Assembly (NCBI GenBank): GCA_026394075.1
Contig: JAPKYX010000087.1
Span: 8,986 to 72,985 of the forward strand
Length of the DNA stretch: 64,000 bases
Direction of reading: 5' to 3'
Source: Acidobacteriota bacterium
GTDB lineage: Bacteria; Acidobacteriota; Terriglobia; Bryobacterales; Bryobacteraceae
Shown: piece by piece, positions 40,932 to 49,293 of the stretch
Layout of the letters: the number at the start of each line of letters is the position of its first letter
Position numbering within the stretch: position 1 is the first letter of the stretch
The notes under the pieces: model-generated
Databases searched by the model: none
Seen by the model: only the letters and a program-made list of their open reading frames with translations
Told to the model about the DNA's origin: nothing
Translations under genes and position numbers: made by a program

Positions 40932-41785
40932 GCGGCCTCCGCGTGCTGGCGTAGCACGTCCAGCACCAGTTCGGGAGCATCCAGATGCACCCAGTGTCCG
41001 CCGCGCGGGGCCACCAGATGGCGGCCACGGGACGAAAGGGCGGCGCAATGCTGATGTTCAGCTTGCAGTTCTGGCGTCAGATGAGCGCCTGAGATCACAG
41101 TCAACGGCAAATCTCCTAAAGGTGCCCAACGGGCTCCATCTTCACAACTGGTTTCTAGCGAAGCAAAGTACCGGGCGACGTTGCGGAAACTCCCCGGTTG
41201 GGACCAATGGCGTCGCACCAGTGGCCAAGTCCAGGCGGGCATCTTGGCGATCTCACCCAGCAGTTGCTTCAAGCGCGGATGCCGGACGGACTCGACGCCA
41301 CCTCCCCGCCCCAGCAAAGGACGCAGCAGGCCGGTTGCGGCAACGGCGGCCATCAGCCGAGCCGCGGTGACGCCGCGACGCCACCGTCGGCGGGAGGCGG
41401 GCGTGGGCGGCCACCATTCTCCGATCAAGATCGGGTCCAGCAGAATCAGGCCCGCCACGCGCTGCGGCCGGAGTTCGGCCAGAAGGCGGACGATCAAGCC
41501 GCCAAAGGAATGGCCCAGCAGGATCAGCTTTTCTTGCGCTAGCGAACCAGCTTCCAGCAGCTCCGCCAACTCCATGGCACATTGGCGTGCCGTGCGCGGC
41601 TCCGGACGCGGAGCGGACTCGCCATAGCCGGCCCGGTCGTACACCACCACGCGGGTGAACTCCGCTAGCTGCGGGACCAAGCCCATCCAGTTCAAGTGCG
41701 ATCCGGCAATGCCGGATTCACACACCACCAGTGGACCATCCTGGCCAAACTGTTTCAGGGCGATGGGCTGGGGAGGAGGATTCAA
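40925..41785 (-). CDS. Alpha/beta hydrolase
   Basis: About 286 residues from a TTG at 41785. The nucleophile elbow G-H-S-F-G ('LILLGHSFGGLIVRLLAE') carries the serine, the oxyanion segment is 'CESGIAGSHLNW', and the catalytic His is in 'PRGGHWVHLDAPE'. Substrate is unknown. An ATG at 41857 would begin the protein with 'MLSATLACSAIIGSEA' but overlaps the ssb start on the other strand, so I prefer the later TTG. It shares 7 bases with rsmB and is probably in the same message. Confidence 0.82.
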   Translation of the reverse strand: MNPPPQPIALKQFGQDGPLVVCESGIAGSHLNWMGLVPQLAEFTRVVVYDRAGYGESAPRPEPRTARQCAMELAELLEAGSLAQEKLILLGHSFGGLIVRLLAELRPQRVAGLILLDPILIGEWWPPTPASRRRWRRGVTAARLMAAVAATGLLRPLLGRGGGVESVRHPRLKQLLGEIAKMPAWTWPLVRRHWSQPGSFRNVARYFASLETSCEDGARWAPLGDLPLTVISGAHLTPELQAEHQHCAALSSRGRHLVAPRGGHWVHLDAPELVLDVLRQHAEAAC

Positions 41786-41855
41786 AGTACTTCGCGTGGC
41801 AGGCGGACGGGCTTCGCTTCCGATTATGGCAGAACATGCTAAAGTTGCGGAGAGC

Positions 41856-42338
41856 ATGGCACGTAGCGTCAATAAAGTAATCCTGATCGGCAATTTGGGC
41901 CGCGATGCGGAAACCCGCTTTACTCCCCAGGGAGTCGCCGTCACCCAGTTCTCGGTGGCCACATCGCGCCGCTGGAAAGATCAGCAGACCGGCGATTGGA
42001 AAGAAGCCACCACCTGGAACAACGTGGTGTTGTGGCGTCAGGAAAATGTCGGCACTTACCTGCTGAAGGGCAAGCAGGTCTACGTCGAAGGGCGCCTGGA
42101 AACGCGCAGCTACGACGACAAGGACGGCAACAAGAAGTACACCACCGAAGTGGTGGCCGAAGAAGTGATCCTGCTGGGTGGCCGCGGTGAAGGCGGCGGT
42201 GGCGAAGAGTTCCAGGGCGGCGGCATGCAGTCCGCTCCGCGCCGCGCTGGTGGCGGACGTCCGATGCAGCAGGGTGCTCCCTCGGGCGGCCACGACGACT
42301 TTGCACCGGGCATCACTGACGACGACGTTCCGTTCTAA
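41856..42338 (+). CDS. ssb: Single-stranded DNA-binding protein
   Basis: 160 residues from the ATG at 41856, preceded by GGAGAG. 'SVNKVILIGNLGRDAETRFTP', 'VTQFSVATSRRWKDQQTGDW' and 'LLKGKQVYVEGRLETRSYDDKDG' form the OB fold. A Gly/Gln-rich linker (about residues 113-148) leads to the acidic tip 'ITDDDVPF', which recruits repair and replication proteins. An in-frame ATG at 41826 would add ten residues. It is divergent from the hydrolase gene. Confidence 0.96.
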   Translation: MARSVNKVILIGNLGRDAETRFTPQGVAVTQFSVATSRRWKDQQTGDWKEATTWNNVVLWRQENVGTYLLKGKQVYVEGRLETRSYDDKDGNKKYTTEVVAEEVILLGGRGEGGGGEEFQGGGMQSAPRRAGGGRPMQQGAPSGGHDDFAPGITDDDVPF

Positions 42339-42411
42339 GGCGCTGCGATGGGCAGCCGCTCAATGGCCAGAGCGGCACTTCTTTGTCAGACATATCGCAA
42401 ACTGTATTGCA

Positions 42412-42440
42412 TTGCGAAGTTTCGTACCCGGTGATAGCAT
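42412..42440 (+). promoter_or_regulatory. Candidate promoter of the TonB-dependent receptor
   Basis: TTGCGA (42412-42417), a 17-base spacer and TAGCAT (42435-42440). The predicted start lies within a base or two of the ATG at 42448, suggesting a leaderless message. Confidence 0.4.
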
Positions 42441-42447
42441 CTCAGGC

Positions 42448-45400
42448 ATGCGAAATCGGATTGTCATCAGTTTGCTTGTGTGGGGAGCCTTCGCGTCGAC
42501 CGCGATGGCCCAATCAGCTCGCAGCACCATTCTGGGACGCGTGACGGACCCGTCGGGGTCGGCCGTCGGTTCGGCCAAGGTCGTCATCGACAACTTGGCG
42601 AACGGCCAAGCCGTGAGCGTGCTGGCCTCGACGGGTGGCGAGTTTAGCGTGCCCAATCTATTGCCCGGCACCTACCGCGCGACGGTCAGCGCCGCTGGCT
42701 TCAAGATGAACGTCATCAACGATCTGGTAGTGAACCTGGATCAGACCGTTCGCCTGGATGTCTCGCTCACCGTAGGCGATGTCACCACGCGAGTCGAGAT
42801 TGAGGCCGAGGCACCGGTGATCCAGACCGATTCATCCAGCGTCGGCAATATCGTCGATGGCAAGCAGATCACGACGATGCCGCTGAATGGACGCCAGAAC
42901 CTGTTCGGGCTGCTTTCGCTGGCGCCCGGTGTGCAGAATCCAGCCATGAACCCCTATGTGGCGGGCAATGGCGGCTTCGGCGCGGTGAATCTGACCGTCG
43001 ATGGCGTGTCCGGCAACGATGCCGGCAATGAGCGGAATCTCACCACCGTGCCGTCGCTCGAATCGATCGGCGAATTTAAGGTGATCGCCAACAACGCCAG
43101 TGCCGAGTTTGGCCGTGGCGGAGCGCAGATTGTCGTCAGCTCCAAGTCCGGCACCAATGAGCTGCACGGCAGTCTCTTCTACTTCAATCGCAACCGCGCG
43201 ACCGCGGCCAATAGCTTCTTCAACAACCGCGCCGGCATCCCGCGTCAAGTGTTTAATCGGAACGAGTATGGCGCCTCGCTGGGTGGGAAGATCATTCGCA
43301 ATAAGCTGTTTTACTTCGGCAGCTTTGAAGGATTCCGCCTGTTGCGGGCGGGCCAGAACGTGACGCAGATGCCCACCCTCGCGCTGCGGCAGGGAGATTT
43401 CAGACTGGTACCGACGGCCATCCGCGACCCGTTCAACGGTGGCGTGCCGTTCCCCGGCAACCAGATTCCGGCAGAGCGCATTGCCGCGGTACCCAAGGGG
43501 TTGGATCGCTTTTTCTCAGCGCCTAATCTGCCCGGTTCAGGACCGGCGGGCCTCGGAAACAACTACGTCGCGAATATTCCGGTGCTGGAGCCAGTGGACC
43601 GCTATTCGATCAAGGTGGACTACAACCTTTCGCAGAACGACCGGATCACGGGGCGCTTCTTCCGGTCGGCCAATGGACCGTTCAACCAATCTGGTGTTTT
43701 CTTTTCCAGCGCCGTGGGTGGTGCGGGCACGGAGAAGTTTGGCAACTGGGGCGGTTGGGGCAACTCCACGAACAACACGATGTTGCAGTACACGCGGACC
43801 ATCCGTTCGAACCTGCTGAATGAGGCTCGGTTCGGCTGGCAGCATAACCGCTTTTTCCGCACGCCGCAGAACTTTGATTTCGATCCCTCCTCGTTGATCC
43901 CGGGCCTGATCAAACCGGCAGAAGGGTTAGGAGGTTTGCCGGGAGTCAGCATTCTGGGCTTCCGCGGCTTTGCCGACGCCCCGGGTTCAGCGGACCGCCA
44001 GGCGACCTACGAACTCTACGATTCAGTCACCTGGATCAAGAACAAGCACACCGTCAAGATGGGCGCGGAGTTCCAGCGCATCTCCAGCTACAACCGCCAG
44101 AACACGCCCCCGCAGCGCGGGCAGTTCACGTTTGATGGCCGGTATTCCGGCAACTCGTTCTCTGATTACCTGCTGGGCGCGCTAGCATTGTCGTCCCGCA
44201 ACACCCGCAACGCCGAGAATGAGCCGGTGAACAGCCGCATCTTTGGCTTCATCCAGGACGACTGGCAGATCACCTCCAAGCTGACGTTGAATGTGGGCGT
44301 GCGTTATGAGTTCGCCACGCCGTTTGACAATTCCAGTGGCGACATCGCCAATTGGGATGCCACGCTCAATCGCGTGGTCGTCGTAAAGGGTATTGCCAAT
44401 GCGGATCGCCGTCTGCTGGGACTGCCGGTGGTGGACGGCTCGACCAACGGCATTGATGTGAGCAACTATCTCTTCCCGGACCGCAACAACTTTGCCCCGC
44501 GGTTGGGCCTGGCCTGGCGTCCGTTCGGCAACCGCTTCGTGATCCGGACCGGTTACGGAATCTTCTACAACGTCATCGCCGCCTACAACGGCACCCTGGG
44601 CATGGGCATTACGAATCCGCCGTTCCGGGCACAGGAGAATTTCGAACCGATCTCGACCACGGTACCCAATCTCACGTGGGCCAACCCGTTCCCCGGCGCG
44701 GGCACACTGCCGACCAATCCGGCCATCCTGGCGGTGGCCCGCAACCGCGCCACGCCTTACTCACAGCAATGGAATGTGACGATGGAGTACGAACTGGCCA
44801 AGAACACCGCCCTCCGCGTTTCCTACCTGGGCAACAAAGGCACCAAGCTGGAGCGCAATTCCAATCCCAACGAGCCCATCATGGCGCCCGGCACCGTGCA
44901 ACCGCGGCGGCGCTTCCAGCCTTGGGGCCCCATCACCTACTGGGAATCCGGCCGCAACAGCATCCTGCACCAGTTGCAGGTGGGCGTGCAACGCCGCTAT
45001 AGTTCTGGCTTCACGCTGCAGGCGGAGTATCAGTTTAGCCGGGCCTTGAACGAGTTCACCTTTGGAGACGCACCGGCGAACAATCAGGATTTCCGGTATG
45101 ACCGGGGCAACCAGGACGGCATCCGCCGCCACTGGTTTGTCACCAACTACTCCTACGACCTGCCGTTCGGCAAAGGCCAGCGATTCCTCTCCGGCGCCAA
45201 AGGCTTGCAGGAAAAACTGGTGGGCGGATGGCGGGTCTCGGGCATTCTCAGCACGGGCACCGGTTCGCCGTACTCAGTCAACTTCACGGCCACCCAATTG
45301 GGTTGGCTCTCCAGCCGGGCCAATGTCGTGAACGGCTACGGGGCGGCGGTTCCGTCCAACCGTTCCGTGGATCGCTGGTTTGACCCGAGCGCCTTTGCCA

Positions 45401-45666
45401 TCCCGACACCATTCACTTTCGGCAATAGTGCCCGCAATGCACTGTTTGGGCCGGGCGTCGCGTCCTGGGACGCGGCGATCTTCAAGAACTTCGCCATCAC
45501 GGAGCGGCTCCGCGCCAGCCTCCGCACGGAGTTCTTCAACATGTTGAACCGGGCGAACTTTGGTAATCCGGCCACCAACATCAGCGTGCCGGCGAATGTG
45601 GGCCGCATCGCTTCGACGATTACCGATCCCCGGACGGTGCAGTTCGGGTTGCGGCTCGATTTCTAA
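42448..45666 (+). CDS. TonB-dependent receptor, Oar-like, with N-terminal carboxypeptidase regulatory-like domain
   Basis: 1072 residues from the ATG at 42448; the open frame runs upstream through ssb and that part is not coding here. It has a signal peptide ('MRNRIVISLLVWGAFASTAMAQ'). A CarboxypepD_reg-like domain covers about residues 27-110 ('ILGRVTDPSGSAVGSAKVVI', 'LLPGTYRATVSAAGFK'). A plug domain covers about residues 115-235 ('NLFGLLSLAPGVQNP', 'SVDGVSGND'-like loop). A large barrel follows and ends 'TVQFGLRLDF', with C-terminal Phe. Acidobacteria carry many such receptors, thought to import large oligosaccharide or peptide breakdown products with TonB-ExbBD. No dedicated SusD partner is adjacent. 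Confidence 0.93.
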   Translation: MRNRIVISLLVWGAFASTAMAQSARSTILGRVTDPSGSAVGSAKVVIDNLANGQAVSVLASTGGEFSVPNLLPGTYRATVSAAGFKMNVINDLVVNLDQTVRLDVSLTVGDVTTRVEIEAEAPVIQTDSSSVGNIVDGKQITTMPLNGRQNLFGLLSLAPGVQNPAMNPYVAGNGGFGAVNLTVDGVSGNDAGNERNLTTVPSLESIGEFKVIANNASAEFGRGGAQIVVSSKSGTNELHGSLFYFNRNRATAANSFFNNRAGIPRQVFNRNEYGASLGGKIIRNKLFYFGSFEGFRLLRAGQNVTQMPTLALRQGDFRLVPTAIRDPFNGGVPFPGNQIPAERIAAVPKGLDRFFSAPNLPGSGPAGLGNNYVANIPVLEPVDRYSIKVDYNLSQNDRITGRFFRSANGPFNQSGVFFSSAVGGAGTEKFGNWGGWGNSTNNTMLQYTRTIRSNLLNEARFGWQHNRFFRTPQNFDFDPSSLIPGLIKPAEGLGGLPGVSILGFRGFADAPGSADRQATYELYDSVTWIKNKHTVKMGAEFQRISSYNRQNTPPQRGQFTFDGRYSGNSFSDYLLGALALSSRNTRNAENEPVNSRIFGFIQDDWQITSKLTLNVGVRYEFATPFDNSSGDIANWDATLNRVVVVKGIANADRRLLGLPVVDGSTNGIDVSNYLFPDRNNFAPRLGLAWRPFGNRFVIRTGYGIFYNVIAAYNGTLGMGITNPPFRAQENFEPISTTVPNLTWANPFPGAGTLPTNPAILAVARNRATPYSQQWNVTMEYELAKNTALRVSYLGNKGTKLERNSNPNEPIMAPGTVQPRRRFQPWGPITYWESGRNSILHQLQVGVQRRYSSGFTLQAEYQFSRALNEFTFGDAPANNQDFRYDRGNQDGIRRHWFVTNYSYDLPFGKGQRFLSGAKGLQEKLVGGWRVSGILSTGTGSPYSVNFTATQLGWLSSRANVVNGYGAAVPSNRSVDRWFDPSAFAIPTPFTFGNSARNALFGPGVASWDAAIFKNFAITERLRASLRTEFFNMLNRANFGNPATNISVPANVGRIASTITDPRTVQFGLRLDF

Positions 45667-45693
45667 AATCACTTGCGTCCGGCGGTGCGGAGC

Positions 45694-46005
45694 TTACCCC
45701 AACATCGCCAGCGCACCCTCAAGCTCACCCAGCGTGTGACCATCACCGGTCCGGCGAGCAGTAGTGATGCCGTCGCGATAGATGGCTTTGGCGTCTTCTG
45801 TGCGGCCCAGGGTTTCCAGCGCGCGGCCGCCGTGGAAGTAGGCGGCGACGTAGTTGGGGTCGTTTTCGATCAGCGTGCGGAACTCGGTGACCGCCCCTTC
45901 GCCGTCGCCGGAGTTCAGCAGGTCCTGCGCCAGGCCGTAGCGGACGAAGCTGTTTTTCGGGTCTTGCGCCAACATTTGGCGGAGGGCATCGGATCGGGCA
46001 CTCAT
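45694..46005 (-). CDS. Tetratricopeptide repeat protein
   Basis: 103 residues from the ATG at 46005. Two to three TPR motifs are visible: 'SFVRYGLAQDLLNSGDGEGAVTEFRTLIENDP' and 'VAAYFHGGRALETLGRTEDAKAIYRDGI'. It has no signal peptide, so it probably acts as a cytoplasmic protein-protein adaptor. The longer open frame upstream overlaps the divergent gene at 46075 and is not included. Confidence 0.8.
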   Translation of the reverse strand: MSARSDALRQMLAQDPKNSFVRYGLAQDLLNSGDGEGAVTEFRTLIENDPNYVAAYFHGGRALETLGRTEDAKAIYRDGITTARRTGDGHTLGELEGALAMLG

Positions 46006-46074
46006 GCTCTCTATGATACCGGGCACGGATCGTGAGCTGTCTTCAAATCGGCCGGGCGTGTTAAGATTCAGCGC

Positions 46075-46404
46075 GTGCCGTGCCCTTATTTTGAGCCTCA
46101 GACGAAGTCCCACCGCGCGGTAGCGTTCCGGCTGCCCTTGCGGGCGTTTTGGCTGGGAAGTTGCACGGTGGGGGGCACGCCGGACGAGGAGGCGCAGTTG
46201 GAGCACTGCAACCTGGGGTACGCCCGGCAATGCCCGCACCTGCCGCCAGAGCGGGAAGCCGACGCGGTGCGCTTCAGTCAGCGGCCGGAAGGGCCGATGT
46301 TTATCCTGGAGAAGGATCATCGTCCGGTGCGCTGGGGTGGCTTGGCCACCATCGAAGCCGGTACGGTGCTCTCGACGCAGGCAGAGGCATGGCTGAAAGA
46401 ATAA
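46075..46404 (+). CDS. Small cysteine-containing hypothetical protein
   Basis: 109 residues from GTG, with a -10-like TAAGAT (46062-46067) 7 bases before it. Four cysteines (C3, C30, C45, C53; 'MPCPYFEP', 'GSCTVGG', 'LEHCNLGYARQCPHLP') could bind a metal or Fe-S cluster. 'PMFILEKDHRPVRWGGL' is followed by a helical end. I do not recognise a family, though the C-terminal region overlapping the thioesterase start suggests a conserved pair. Coding potential is supported by the tight, 16-base overlap with the next gene. Confidence 0.6.
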   Translation: MPCPYFEPQTKSHRAVAFRLPLRAFWLGSCTVGGTPDEEAQLEHCNLGYARQCPHLPPEREADAVRFSQRPEGPMFILEKDHRPVRWGGLATIEAGTVLSTQAEAWLKE

Positions 46405-46913
46405 CTCCCCCCACCCCCGAACCGCGGTCGCTGGAACCGCGGATGGTCCGCGAATCGCTCTCGGAGATTTCTGAGATGGCGCTGCCCAACGATGCCAACC
46501 CGCTGGGCAACCTGATCGGCGGCAAGGTGATGCACCTGGTGGACATCGCGGCGGCGATCGCCGCCAGCCGGCATTCGCGGCACCCCTGCGTGACCGCGTC
46601 GGTGGACCACATGACCTTTCTTCACCCCGTGCACATTGGCGAGCTGGTGGTGGTGAAAGCCAGCGTCAACCGAGCCTTTACGACGTCGATGGAAGTGGGC
46701 GTTAAGGTGATCGTCGAGAATCTGCGGACCGGCACCGTGCGGCATACCTCATCGGCCTATCTGACGTTTGTGGCGCTGGATGCGGACGGCAAGCATACGC
46801 GCGTCCCGCCGGTGGTGCCCGAGACCGAAGCGGAAAAGCGGCGGTATGAGGCGGCAGGCGAGCGGCGCAGGTATCGGTTGGCCGTGCGGGCGCAGGCGGG
46901 GTCGACCAGCTGA
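46389..46913 (+). CDS. Acyl-CoA thioesterase (hot-dog fold)
   Basis: 174 residues from the ATG at 46389. 'EMALPNDANPLGNLIGGKVMHLVDIAAAIAASRH' contains the Asn/Asp catalytic region of YciA-like thioesterases, followed by 'SVDHMTFLHPVHIGELVVVKA' and 'TSSAYLTFVALDADGK', the usual hot-dog core strands. It hydrolyses acyl-CoA to free acid and CoA. The C-terminal 'RRYEAAGERRRYRLAVRAQA' is a basic tail. It overlaps the preceding small gene by 16 bases. Confidence 0.92.
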   Translation: MAERITPPTPEPRSLEPRMVRESLSEISEMALPNDANPLGNLIGGKVMHLVDIAAAIAASRHSRHPCVTASVDHMTFLHPVHIGELVVVKASVNRAFTTSMEVGVKVIVENLRTGTVRHTSSAYLTFVALDADGKHTRVPPVVPETEAEKRRYEAAGERRRYRLAVRAQAGSTS

Positions 46914-46928
46914 GGCTGAGAGAATTCC

Positions 46929-46994
46929 AGCCCCATGCGTGAGCTTGGGGCTTCTTCCTGGAACCGAGCGAGCCCCAAGCTAACGCATAGGGCT
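46929..46994. repeat. Long imperfect inverted repeat between convergent genes
   Basis: AGCCCCATGCGTGAGCTTGGGGCTT (46929-46953) pairs with 46970-46994 over 25 positions with three or four mismatches, around a 16-base loop. It lies between the ends of the thioesterase gene and the Hfq-like gene. There is no T-run, but the stem could end transcription from both sides or be a mobile-element-like (REP/MITE) unit. Confidence 0.7.
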
Positions 46995-47011
46995 AGTCGG
47001 ACAGAAGGCTA

Positions 47012-47329
47012 CTAGGCCTTGTAGAGGTACTTGATGTTGTCCTTGAACAACAGCAGGTTGGGTGCGCCTTCGCGGTTCACTTTCAGGCTGGCGCGGTCGT
47101 ACCATTCGATGACGCCCTTGATCACTTCGCCATCCCGCAGAACAAACACCATCTCGGTCTTCGACTGCATCTGTTTCAGGTAGTAGAAGTTTTCCGCGTT
47201 GGTTTGATCCGGGGGGACTTGCTTTTTCTGGGCGGGCGGCCGGGATGCGGTTCCGGTGGGCGCGCTGCGGATCGGCTTGCGGTTTACGGGTTCCATGGGT
47301 TTAATCAATCGACGTTTATCGTCGATCAA
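47012..47329 (-). CDS. hfq: Hfq-like Sm-fold RNA-binding protein
   Basis: 105 residues. About residues 48-105 form an Sm-type fold: 'NFYYLKQMQSKTEMVFVLRDGEVIKGVIEWYDRASLKV' (Sm1) and 'NLLLFKDNIKYLYKA' (Sm2, with K-D-N-I in place of the usual K-H-A-I). The N-terminal 45 residues are basic and disordered, unlike canonical Hfq, where a disordered tail is C-terminal. Such divergent forms occur in Acidobacteria. The TTG at 47329 has AGGGGG 6 bases upstream; the ATG at 47296 is an alternative. It probably binds small RNAs. Confidence 0.75.
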   Translation of the reverse strand: MIDDKRRLIKPMEPVNRKPIRSAPTGTASRPPAQKKQVPPDQTNAENFYYLKQMQSKTEMVFVLRDGEVIKGVIEWYDRASLKVNREGAPNLLLFKDNIKYLYKA

Positions 47330-47374
47330 ATGTTTCCCCCTATCATAGCGGACCCGGTTAAGGGTCGCCGGGAG

Positions 47375-47385
47375 GGGTAGTACCC
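47375..47385. promoter_or_regulatory. Palindrome GGGTAGTACCC, copy 2
   Basis: Identical to 21530-21540. Its centre is about 35 bases upstream of a minus-strand -10-like TATGAT (47348-47343) for the Hfq-like gene. Confidence 0.35.
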
Positions 47386-47389
47386 AAGC

Positions 47390-48445
47390 CTACCGCGTGG
47401 TCGCGGCGCGGCTGAGTTCGACGATCAAGGCATCCAGCGCAATTGCCTTCTGGATGTTGCGCCGCACCAATTGACCCAAGGCCTCAACCCGCGTCACGGC
47501 CAGCCGGATCCAGGCAAAGGTGACCGTGGTGGCCAGCTGCTGCAGGTCGCGTCGCAGGTCCACGTTGCGGATTTCGGCATTGCCGTGCGCCAACAGCAAA
47601 AGGTCTTCCAGCAGGATGGCCAGCACCCGCAGCAGTTCGTCCAACTTCTCTGACTTGGACGCCGAGATGGATTCGGCGTACTTCACCCAGGTGCCAAAGT
47701 TGGCCTGCCCGGCGGCCACCTTCAGCAGCGCCAGCATCGCGCCCCGGCGCTTGTCGTAGAGATCGAGGTCGATCGAGAGCGCCTGCCCTGGTGAGCCGTT
47801 GGCCAGCGCCAGCCGCCGTTCCGCGCGGTCCACCTGAGCATGGGTGGTGAGGAAATTCTGCATCTCGTCGGGAGCCAGCGGCGTCAGGTGCACCGGGACG
47901 GAGCGGGAGCGGATGGTGGGCAGCAGATCGTAGGCATTGGTGGCCGTCATGATGATCACCAGGTGAGCGGGCGGCTCCTCCAGGGTCTTCAACAGCGAAT
48001 TGGCCGCCTGCTCATTGGCCCGGTCAATGCCATCAATCAGAAAGACCCGCCGGGAGCCGTGAAGCGGGGCAAACTGGGCCTGTTCGCGGAGGAAGCGCAT
48101 CTGGGGCATGCCGATCTGGCGCAGCGGGCCGTCGGGCGGGAAGGTGACGAAATCGGACTGGGTGGCAAAGAAGATCGGCTCTTCGTTGCGCTTCTCCGAA
48201 GTCCACTTCTCACGCTCCGTGATGCGTTCCTGATTTTCGGGCCGGGACAGGTCGTCCTGCTCGATCTTGGCCGGTTCGCCGAGCACCGCCGCGCCAAAGC
48301 GGCGGGCCAGCGTGGCTTTGCCGATGCCCTCCGGGCCGTCAAACAGCAGGGTCTGCGGAATGCGGCCGGTGGACACCATCTGTTCGAGCGTCGCTACGGC
48401 GCTGGCATTGCCCCAGAACGGTTCGCGGACGCGTCCGTCAAACAT
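47390..48445 (-). CDS. holB: DNA polymerase III subunit delta'
   Basis: 351 residues. 'LFDGPEGIGKATLARRF' is a Walker-A-like motif of the AAA+ clamp-loader fold. 'VFLIDGIDRANEQAANSLLKTLEEPP' and 'IRSRSVPVHLTPL' (SRC-like region) are delta'/HolB signatures. A metal-binding CxxC cluster often found in delta' is absent. It is a stator of the clamp loader that places the sliding clamp on DNA. Tmk lies upstream as in many genomes (tmk-holB), separated here by a repeat array. Confidence 0.93.
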   Translation of the reverse strand: MFDGRVREPFWGNASAVATLEQMVSTGRIPQTLLFDGPEGIGKATLARRFGAAVLGEPAKIEQDDLSRPENQERITEREKWTSEKRNEEPIFFATQSDFVTFPPDGPLRQIGMPQMRFLREQAQFAPLHGSRRVFLIDGIDRANEQAANSLLKTLEEPPAHLVIIMTATNAYDLLPTIRSRSVPVHLTPLAPDEMQNFLTTHAQVDRAERRLALANGSPGQALSIDLDLYDKRRGAMLALLKVAAGQANFGTWVKYAESISASKSEKLDELLRVLAILLEDLLLLAHGNAEIRNVDLRRDLQQLATTVTFAWIRLAVTRVEALGQLVRRNIQKAIALDALIVELSRAATTR

Positions 48446-48494
48446 GGGGGGCCACCTTGGTCACGCATGGCAAAATCCATCTTGCGACCGGCCA

Positions 48495-48636
48495 GACCGC
48501 TTGCTGACGCGCACGGCTCAGTAGTATTGGACCCGCTTGCTCGCGCGCGCGGCTCGGTAGGATTGGACCCGCTTGCTGGCGCGCGCGGCTCGGTACAAAG
48601 AGTGCGCTACCGAGCCGCGACCGCGAGGGAGCGGTA
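48495..48636. repeat. Dispersed repeat, copy D: three tandem units plus one inverted unit
   Basis: Three 35-36-base direct units start at 48495, 48530 and 48566, each GACC(C)GCTTGCT...CGGCTCGGTA followed by G-A/T-ATTG or CAAAG. An inverted unit follows (48608-48636, TACCGAGCCGCGACCGCG onward), ending GAGCGGTA. The third unit and the inverted one can form a long hairpin. All share the core of copies A-C. The array fills most of the gap between tmk and holB. Confidence 0.8.
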
Positions 48637-48660
48637 TTGGCGGCGCACGGCCAAAGGTGG

Positions 48661-49293
48661 CTAGACATGAGGAGCTACCGCCTCCCACACCAATTGCTCT
48701 ACTTCGTCAGGGGTACCCGAGGCGTCGATCAGGCGGAAGCGGTCGGGCTCGGCGGCGGCCATCCGGTGGTAGGCGTCGCGGACGAGGGCGCGGAACTGGT
48801 CGGGCTCTTCTTCCAGGCGGTCACGCTTTTTGGCGCGGGCGGCACTGGTGGCGAGATCAATGTCGAGGCACAGGGTGAGATCGGGCTTCACGCCGCGGCA
48901 GGCGATCCGGTCCAGTTGCCGGACCAGTTCCTCCCCCAGGCCACGGCCGGAGCCCTGGTAGGCCAGCGTCGAATCGGTAAAGCGGTCGCTGATGATGATG
49001 GCGCCGCTGGCAACCCCTGGCCGGATCAGTTCATCGACGTTCTGCGCGCGGGCCGCGAAGTAGAGCAGGATCTCGGTGGTGGGCGAAAGTTCCGGCGTGG
49101 CCGGGTCCAGCAGGACCTCTCGGATGCGGCGGGAGATGCGGCTGCCGCCGGGTTCCGCACTTTCGACGACATGCCGGCCCAGTTCACGCAAGCGCGCCAC
49201 CAGGCGGACCATCTGCGTCGACTTGCCGCCGCCGTCGATGCCCTCAAAACTGATGAAGAGGCCGCGCGTATCCGGCACGTTACTGGGCCTCAT
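48661..49293 (-). CDS. tmk: Thymidylate kinase
   Basis: 210 residues. P-loop 'FEGIDGGGKSTQMVRL' (about residues 16-31), the 'ERF-like' 'DRFTDSTLAYQGSGRGL' region and the 'LEEEPDQF' lid are all present. It phosphorylates dTMP to dTDP. The TGG of the usual DR[Y/F] motif is 'SDRFTDSTLAYQG', normal for the family. It overlaps the uracil-DNA glycosylase gene by 14 bases and is followed by the repeat array and holB. Confidence 0.95.
   Translation of the reverse strand: MRPSNVPDTRGLFISFEGIDGGGKSTQMVRLVARLRELGRHVVESAEPGGSRISRRIREVLLDPATPELSPTTEILLYFAARAQNVDELIRPGVASGAIIISDRFTDSTLAYQGSGRGLGEELVRQLDRIACRGVKPDLTLCLDIDLATSAARAKKRDRLEEEPDQFRALVRDAYHRMAAAEPDRFRLIDASGTPDEVEQLVWEAVAPHV

Noticed and set aside
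42178-42447. Upstream extension of the large TonB-dependent receptor ORF
   Set aside because: It overlaps ssb in another frame. The signal peptide begins at the ATG at 42448.
48495-48600. CRISPR-like direct repeats
   Set aside because: Three units of about 35 bases are directly adjacent without unique spacers, and no cas gene is present. The units belong to the dispersed repeat family.
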